From Turritopsis dohrnii (taxonomy: Eukaryota > Cnidaria > Hydrozoa > Anthoathecata > Oceaniidae), in the NCBI GenBank assembly GCA_027922465.2, contig BQMF02000181.1:496001-560000 (forward strand): a stretch of DNA of 64,000 nucleotides, written 5' to 3'. The notes beneath the pieces were generated by a model that was given only the letters and a program-made list of their open reading frames with translations, searched no databases and had not been told where the DNA came from. The position numbers were made by a program, and so were the translations under genes. Position 1 is the stretch's first letter, and the number at the start of each line of letters is the position of its first letter. Below, one piece after another: positions 57,421 through 64,000 of the stretch.

Positions 57421-59775
57421 GTTTTTCGAAATGTTTTTCACATGATTTTGAAAACATTTCCCCGCAAGAGAAGCCGCATTTTTCGTGTGGTTTTTGTGAC
57501 GTCACTTGACCTTCCCTTTCTAAAAAAATTTCAAATCATCCACAGTGTGATTAGCAATCACGTGACTAGCTTTCCATTTTCGAAGTTCCCATTCTAGTTT
57601 TTTTTAACTCGCTGCCCTTCTGAATGGTAAACGATTACTGGCCTTCGAGCAACTTAAATAGACACTTACCTTAGCACGAACTGAACTTCCAAATTGAGAG
57701 TTGACAAGCGAAACATGTTATCGATAACTGGGGTTGAAAACTATCGAAAATACTAGAGAATCCTGGTTCAAGATGTTATGTATGATGACGGTATCACGAA
57801 TGTCAATGATGGGTAATTATGGTTCATGGAAAATCTTGTGAAATTGTTATCGATTAAAGTTTAATTATATGCTCTCCTTAAAGATAAAACTTTCACCTTA
57901 TCATGCCAATAATTGACGTAAAACTATTTCTAATCTTGATCGAGCGTTTTTGTTGTGGGAACTTATAGAATGTTTGCGATTTATGGAGAAGATCAGTTTT
58001 TATGGAGACAAATAATCAATATTTACATACTTGATGATTTTTTCGTAAACTCAAATTGAAAAATCTAAAGCTAAATATGAACGTAGTTGTCAAAAAAACA
58101 AAAACTAGAAACATGTTTAAATCAAGATAGGACACGATGCTCACGTGTTGGAAATATCCTATCTTCATAAATATGTCTTCGTATGTTAAATATAAATCCA
58201 AGCACGATAAAAATCTTACGAAACCTCCAGAAACACTCTGTGCTTCAACTAAAAGCAGCAGGAATTAGCTACCTTCAACATTCCCATGCCAGACGTGATC
58301 TTCTAGTCTATACCCGATACATTTGAGTTTAAAATATTTTCTTTATCATCAACCATCTTTTTATAAAGATTTTTTGAAAGTTTTGAATTTTGAAAAAAAC
58401 ATCGTACTATACAATCAACAATTGAGGTTTATAATCTTACCTTCATTACGGCTTGTTCGAAGATAATTTAATTTTCAAAGGTAATAAACAATCTATTTCA
58501 TCTGAAAAAGTATCCAAGGAGGAGTGTACATGAATTAATGAAGTTACCCTCCACCACCCTCCAAAAAGTTTGCCGTCGTAATATTTGATTAACGTCAGCC
58601 ATTGCCAACGACTCCCTCTAAGAAGAAGATCGCTTTCTCTGTTTCACACTTTTTACGTGGTTGGTCAGCTTAAACAAGTTCAACTCCATATGTCCGGAAT
58701 AAGCAGGTTAAATACTGGCTATTTTTGGTTTTTAGGACGTTTTCTATAACATGGAATTATTTGCCCATCTATTGTTTGAAGCCGTGATTCTCTTCGTAAA
58801 GTTGTTTCCATGGAAATAATTGGGCGATTTATGTAACTATGTTCAGACCAATAACATCAGCTTGTCTAGCAACCGATTGACCCTTGACTTTTGAAATCTA
58901 ATTATTATGAATGAATATATAGGAATTACAAACCGTAGTTTTAGCAAAAAGGTTCTACAAAACAATGTAAATAAAATATAATATCCTTTTATAACTTGCT
59001 CTGTTTCACAATTTCTTTTATTCAACATTCTTTGATGAGAACACACTTCCAGCCAAGAAATTCCAAGAAACTCTCTTATAGACAATTGAAAAGGAGCCTA
59101 AACGTTTCAAGCAATAAGTGGTAACTCGTCAATCCCAATGGAGAAATGGATGAATAAAAATAAGTTCAAGATCTAGGGGATGTGAAAACTTATAAATGAT
59201 ATAACAAACGTGTACCAATTTCTTTGAAGGATTTAGATTTGATTTTCGTGCTCAATTATTAAAACCAACTGTCTGTTTTATATTGTCTGTCCATGGTATT
59301 TCCTAAAACTCCGCCTTCCAACGATTGGACAACTAATTTTTTTATCAACTACTTAATCCATCTGACGTTGGTTCATTCAAAAATGTATTTTGTGAAAAGA
59401 TGAAATCATCAATCTTGAAAACACAAGAAACCTTGGGTTTTTAAGGATGAAAAACCATAAACCATGTGTAAATCTTTGATGTATTCAACGACGAGGATGA
59501 CGATATTGATGGCGATACGTTTTTACTTGATAGTTCGTCAATTGTATTTGCACAATTAAGATAACAGATAGCAGAAGACTTTTTGCTTACCATCCAGTGG
59601 TTATGAGCCCTCTTTCGATGCTAGAACTTTCAAACTACCGCGCGCAACGTATAAGTGCATGCATTAAATACTTCAGTTTGGATTTAGTGCACAATCTGTC
59701 AGAAAATTTTTTTCTCCTTTAACCATTTCTTTTATACACCAAACATTTATAAACAAAATATCCTCCGGATGATAG
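57421..59775. other. Intergenic sequence between the receptor copies
   Basis: AT-rich. No exon, RNA gene or element recognised. Confidence 0.4.
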
Positions 59776-59965
59776 TTGGACCTCGAATCCTTTATAATTA
59801 GGAATCCTAGTGTTTATTGTGGGTTAGTAAAAAAAAATCAAGATCTTGATAACGAGGCCATACTTGTTGGATATGGCGCAATGTTTAACCAGACATTCAA
59901 GGAAAAGGACTATTCGCCCATTGCAGAACGAGGTGAAAGAAGACAGGCTTTCCACACCTTTCAAG
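59776..59965 (+). other. Possible isolated exon or gene fragment
   Basis: Frame with protein-like text (LDNEAILVGYGAMFNQTF, then PIAERGERRQAFHTFQ) followed by a donor-like caag/gtaatt at 59965. No partner exon or family is recognised. It may be chance. Confidence 0.25.
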
Positions 59966-60213
59966 GTAATTTATTTGAGTGTTTTCGTGGGTTCGGCGAC
60001 AAAAAACCAACAGTTTCTCATGAATAGTTGTAATAATATATCCTTGTTTTTGATTCTATACACAATATCAAAATATTAAAAATATTATCTCCATTCGTGC
60101 TTGGTGTGTTTAAGAACAAATGTGAGAAAGACACAAGTGGAGGAGAACAGCACTTCAAACAATATTGTACTGCCATCGAATCATCAAATAATTCGCAATT
60201 TGAAAAAATGACG

Positions 60214-61789
<1,576 letters not shown>

Positions 61790-61875
61790 CTTAAATAAAA
61801 GGAAAGGCTTAGTGACAAGCAATGTTTTTTGGTGGTAAGCAATGTTTTTCACGGTATCGGATTATTAAAGAAAAC

Positions 61876-62684
61876 TAGCCGCCAAGGCGGCGTCGCTCGC
61901 CGCCCATGTCCACCTGCTCTGTATCACTTTATCAATAAACGTCAAATTTCCTTATAAACGGCTCGTACAACCAGAAGCAGATTCGAAGTCACAACCTCTG
62001 GAAAAACCAATCTTTTATCAGTGTAACAATACACTCAAAACGTATAGAGAGAAAACTTCAACTTTTTATTAACTTTTGTTTAAAAAAAGTTACGCGCTCT
62101 AACATGGGTGCTATCAAACGTAAGGGGGAAATGGTTTCTCTTCTTAAAAAGATCACACGGGAGGAGAGAAGAAAAGGCACGTGCTAAATGAATCAAGTGA
62201 ATAAAAAAAACGTTCGATCTGATATAAAATAAAATAGATTAAAAGAAATCGATTAAAGACAACTATTATGACAAAAGCAAAATAAAATATTTTGTTTTAT
62301 GATTGTGATTTTTACCTATAGGTTTTTAAACATTTTCATTACTCGAAAAAAAAGTTCACTCGTCTCAGACAGTCAGGCAAGGATACGTTAGGATACACTG
62401 GCAAACCGAGATGCTACCACGTTCTCCCACGGCTGCTTTTTGTCCAAAATGTTTTATCAGTTAGTTTCTTTGTATTTAGTTGATGTATTGTTTTCAAAGC
62501 CAAGTCAACGTGGAATATAAAACTAACAAAATAATAAAAACGAAACGTTATTCCTATTAGTTCATCAGCCAAAAAAAGTCACGTTCGATTGGGGTTGCAA
62601 TGTATTTGCTTCGAACTCACGTCGCACACAAAAAAAGAAATAATTTCGCTCACAACTCAATCTACCATTTTGCGTGACTTACAA

Positions 62685-62737
<53 letters not shown>

Positions 62738-62759
62738 GAATCGGCTATTAATATATAGA
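61876..62759. repeat. GCCGCC-headed dispersed repeat, copy 3
   Basis: Same block order as copies 1 and 2, ending in a long (caga)n run at 62689-62738 and cggctattaatatatag. Followed head-to-tail by copy 4. Confidence 0.8.
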
Positions 62760-62760
62760 C

Positions 62761-62890
62761 TAGCCGCCAAGGCGGCGTCGCTCGCCGCCCATATCCACCT
62801 GCTCTGTGTATCACTGTATCAATAAACGGCAAATTACTTTATAAACGGCTCATACAACTTGGAAAAGATTCGAAGTCACAACCTCTGGTG
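62761..62890. repeat. GCCGCC-headed dispersed repeat, copy 4 (truncated)
   Basis: Only the first roughly 130 bp of the unit are present, up to gattcgaagtcacaacctct. Confidence 0.75.
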
Positions 62891-64000
62891 TGCAGTCAGT
62901 GTTACATCAATGTTACATTAACTATTTTTCAGGTTTTTCATTATGTGTGACTTATTAAGATTTCCATGGAATGGATAATCTTATTCATTTCGGCGGCGTA
63001 TCTATTTCTCTATCTATCTATCTATCAGGGTAATGCTCTAGCCTGTGATTTTCATATCTCCGCTGTGATGATAATGTAAAATGTTGACAGGCTAAAGCTG
63101 AACCGAAAGCATGTAAAAACAATATGGTGGCGCGTGGAAGGTCGTGCTTGTGTTTTGTGCTTGGTACTTTTATCTGGAAATGTTGGAAAAGTTTACGTAC
63201 AGATCATTTCATAATTAAAGAACTGCATGTGACTTGTAAAGAGACAGGACTATCGTTTGTATAACAAAATATACGTGATTTACAGTCGAATTTTGAGAAT
63301 TTTATATACAGGTTGTTGATAATAATAACAAGAGAAGGAATATCATAACATTGATATTATACTGTGTATGAAGACTCATTTATCTGATGCCGAATCTCAA
63401 GATTTGTATTTAATCGATGGTTATGAATTGTATACATTGACATATGAAACAAATAAATTGGGAAGACAAGATATTGAATGAAAATATCATGGATTAAGAT
63501 ATTTTCACAAAAGAGAATTCCCATCCTAGTCTTCTTACATGCTGCATGTATTGCTTGGCTGACAACAAAATAAAAGAAAAAAGAAACGATGTAATCTTGA
63601 AGAGAGTTTGTGTCAGTACCTATGATGATCCAGACATTATTTAAAAACAGTAAATTGATACACTTTGAAGCAGTTACGAGATGTCGATTGGTTTACAGTC
63701 TACAAAACAATAAACATTAACAAGACCATACCAAATTCATGAGATCATTTTTAATAACTATGCCCTGGTAATAGAAAAGAAAATTAAGTGACGTCCTTGC
63801 CCATGGCTGAATAAGTCATTTAAAAGCAAAATGAACAATCACGATGCAGTATATTAAGGAAAGCCAACAGAGTAAAGGTCACACCTATCCTGCCTTATTC
63901 TGTTTGTTGCAAATAAAGCAAATCTCTGTGGCTGTGTGAAAACTGCTCTGTATTTTAGACCACGGAAGAACATAAGGATCAAAAAGTTATTACGTAATTG
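62891..64000. other. Right-edge sequence, no genes recognised
   Basis: AT-rich, with a (ctat)n microsatellite at 63009-63027. I searched the minus strand for the missing upstream exons of the second receptor and found none. Confidence 0.4.

Noticed and set aside
57117..57597. Long open frames on both strands around 57.2 kb
   Set aside because: They are produced by the 15-bp minisatellite whose unit is a multiple of three; no splice or domain support.
62689..62738. Possible CRISPR-like or regulatory array
   Set aside because: It is a simple (caga)n microsatellite at the end of a dispersed repeat; the genome is animal.

Overview
The window is animal nuclear DNA. It is AT-rich, genes are split into many short exons with GT-AG introns, and transposable-element debris is dense. 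A DEAH-box splicing helicase, FGFR-type receptor tyrosine kinases and a Sprouty-family protein occur together, alongside CR1/L2-like LINEs, Ty3/gypsy elements and many small DNA transposons. This points to an early-branching metazoan, most likely a cnidarian. I cannot fix the species from the sequence.

Layout. Positions 1-3340 (minus) hold a decayed Ty3/gypsy retrotransposon that runs off the left edge. Positions 3877-20153 (plus) are a complete DHX15/Prp43 gene of 14 coding exons and about 727 residues. Its 10.2-kb first intron is packed with two broken LINEs, and at least five DNA-type elements have landed inside those LINEs; several insertions can be resolved to the base by their target-site duplications. 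Positions 21952-23055 (minus) are an intronless gene for a protein ending in the C-terminal half of a Sprouty (SPR) cysteine domain. Positions 23056-28950 are AT-rich and nearly featureless.

Positions 29325-33115 are a 3.8-kb foldback element with long terminal inverted repeats, inverted subterminal arrays and a 9-bp target duplication (Mutator-like). It contains two smaller nested elements and an unrecognised ORF. Positions 33729-35515 and 61876-62890 carry head-to-tail copies of one GC-box-headed repeat family. Positions 36392-36994 are a TA-flanked MITE. Positions 37661-42095 are a terminal-inverted-repeat element built of AACGTT-rich repeats and split by a LINE whose 967-residue ORF2 is open but has lost a catalytic aspartate. 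Positions 43798-44925 are a transposon-derived pseudogene with a TGCDTT motif.

Positions 46907-53968 (minus) are a complete FGFR-like receptor gene of 17 coding exons and about 901 residues. Seven kinase and tail exons of a second, paralogous receptor lie upstream at 60214-61789, on the same strand. Parts of the two copies are almost identical, introns included, while neighbouring exons have diverged, which looks like gene conversion.

Functionally, the FGFR-like receptors and the Sprouty-family protein belong to one pathway: Sprouty/Spred proteins restrain RTK-Ras-MAPK signalling. DHX15 is unrelated housekeeping splicing and ribosome machinery. The physical closeness of receptor and inhibitor may be chance. 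Gene models were assembled by eye from reading frames, splice consensus and exact phase bookkeeping; no database was searched.
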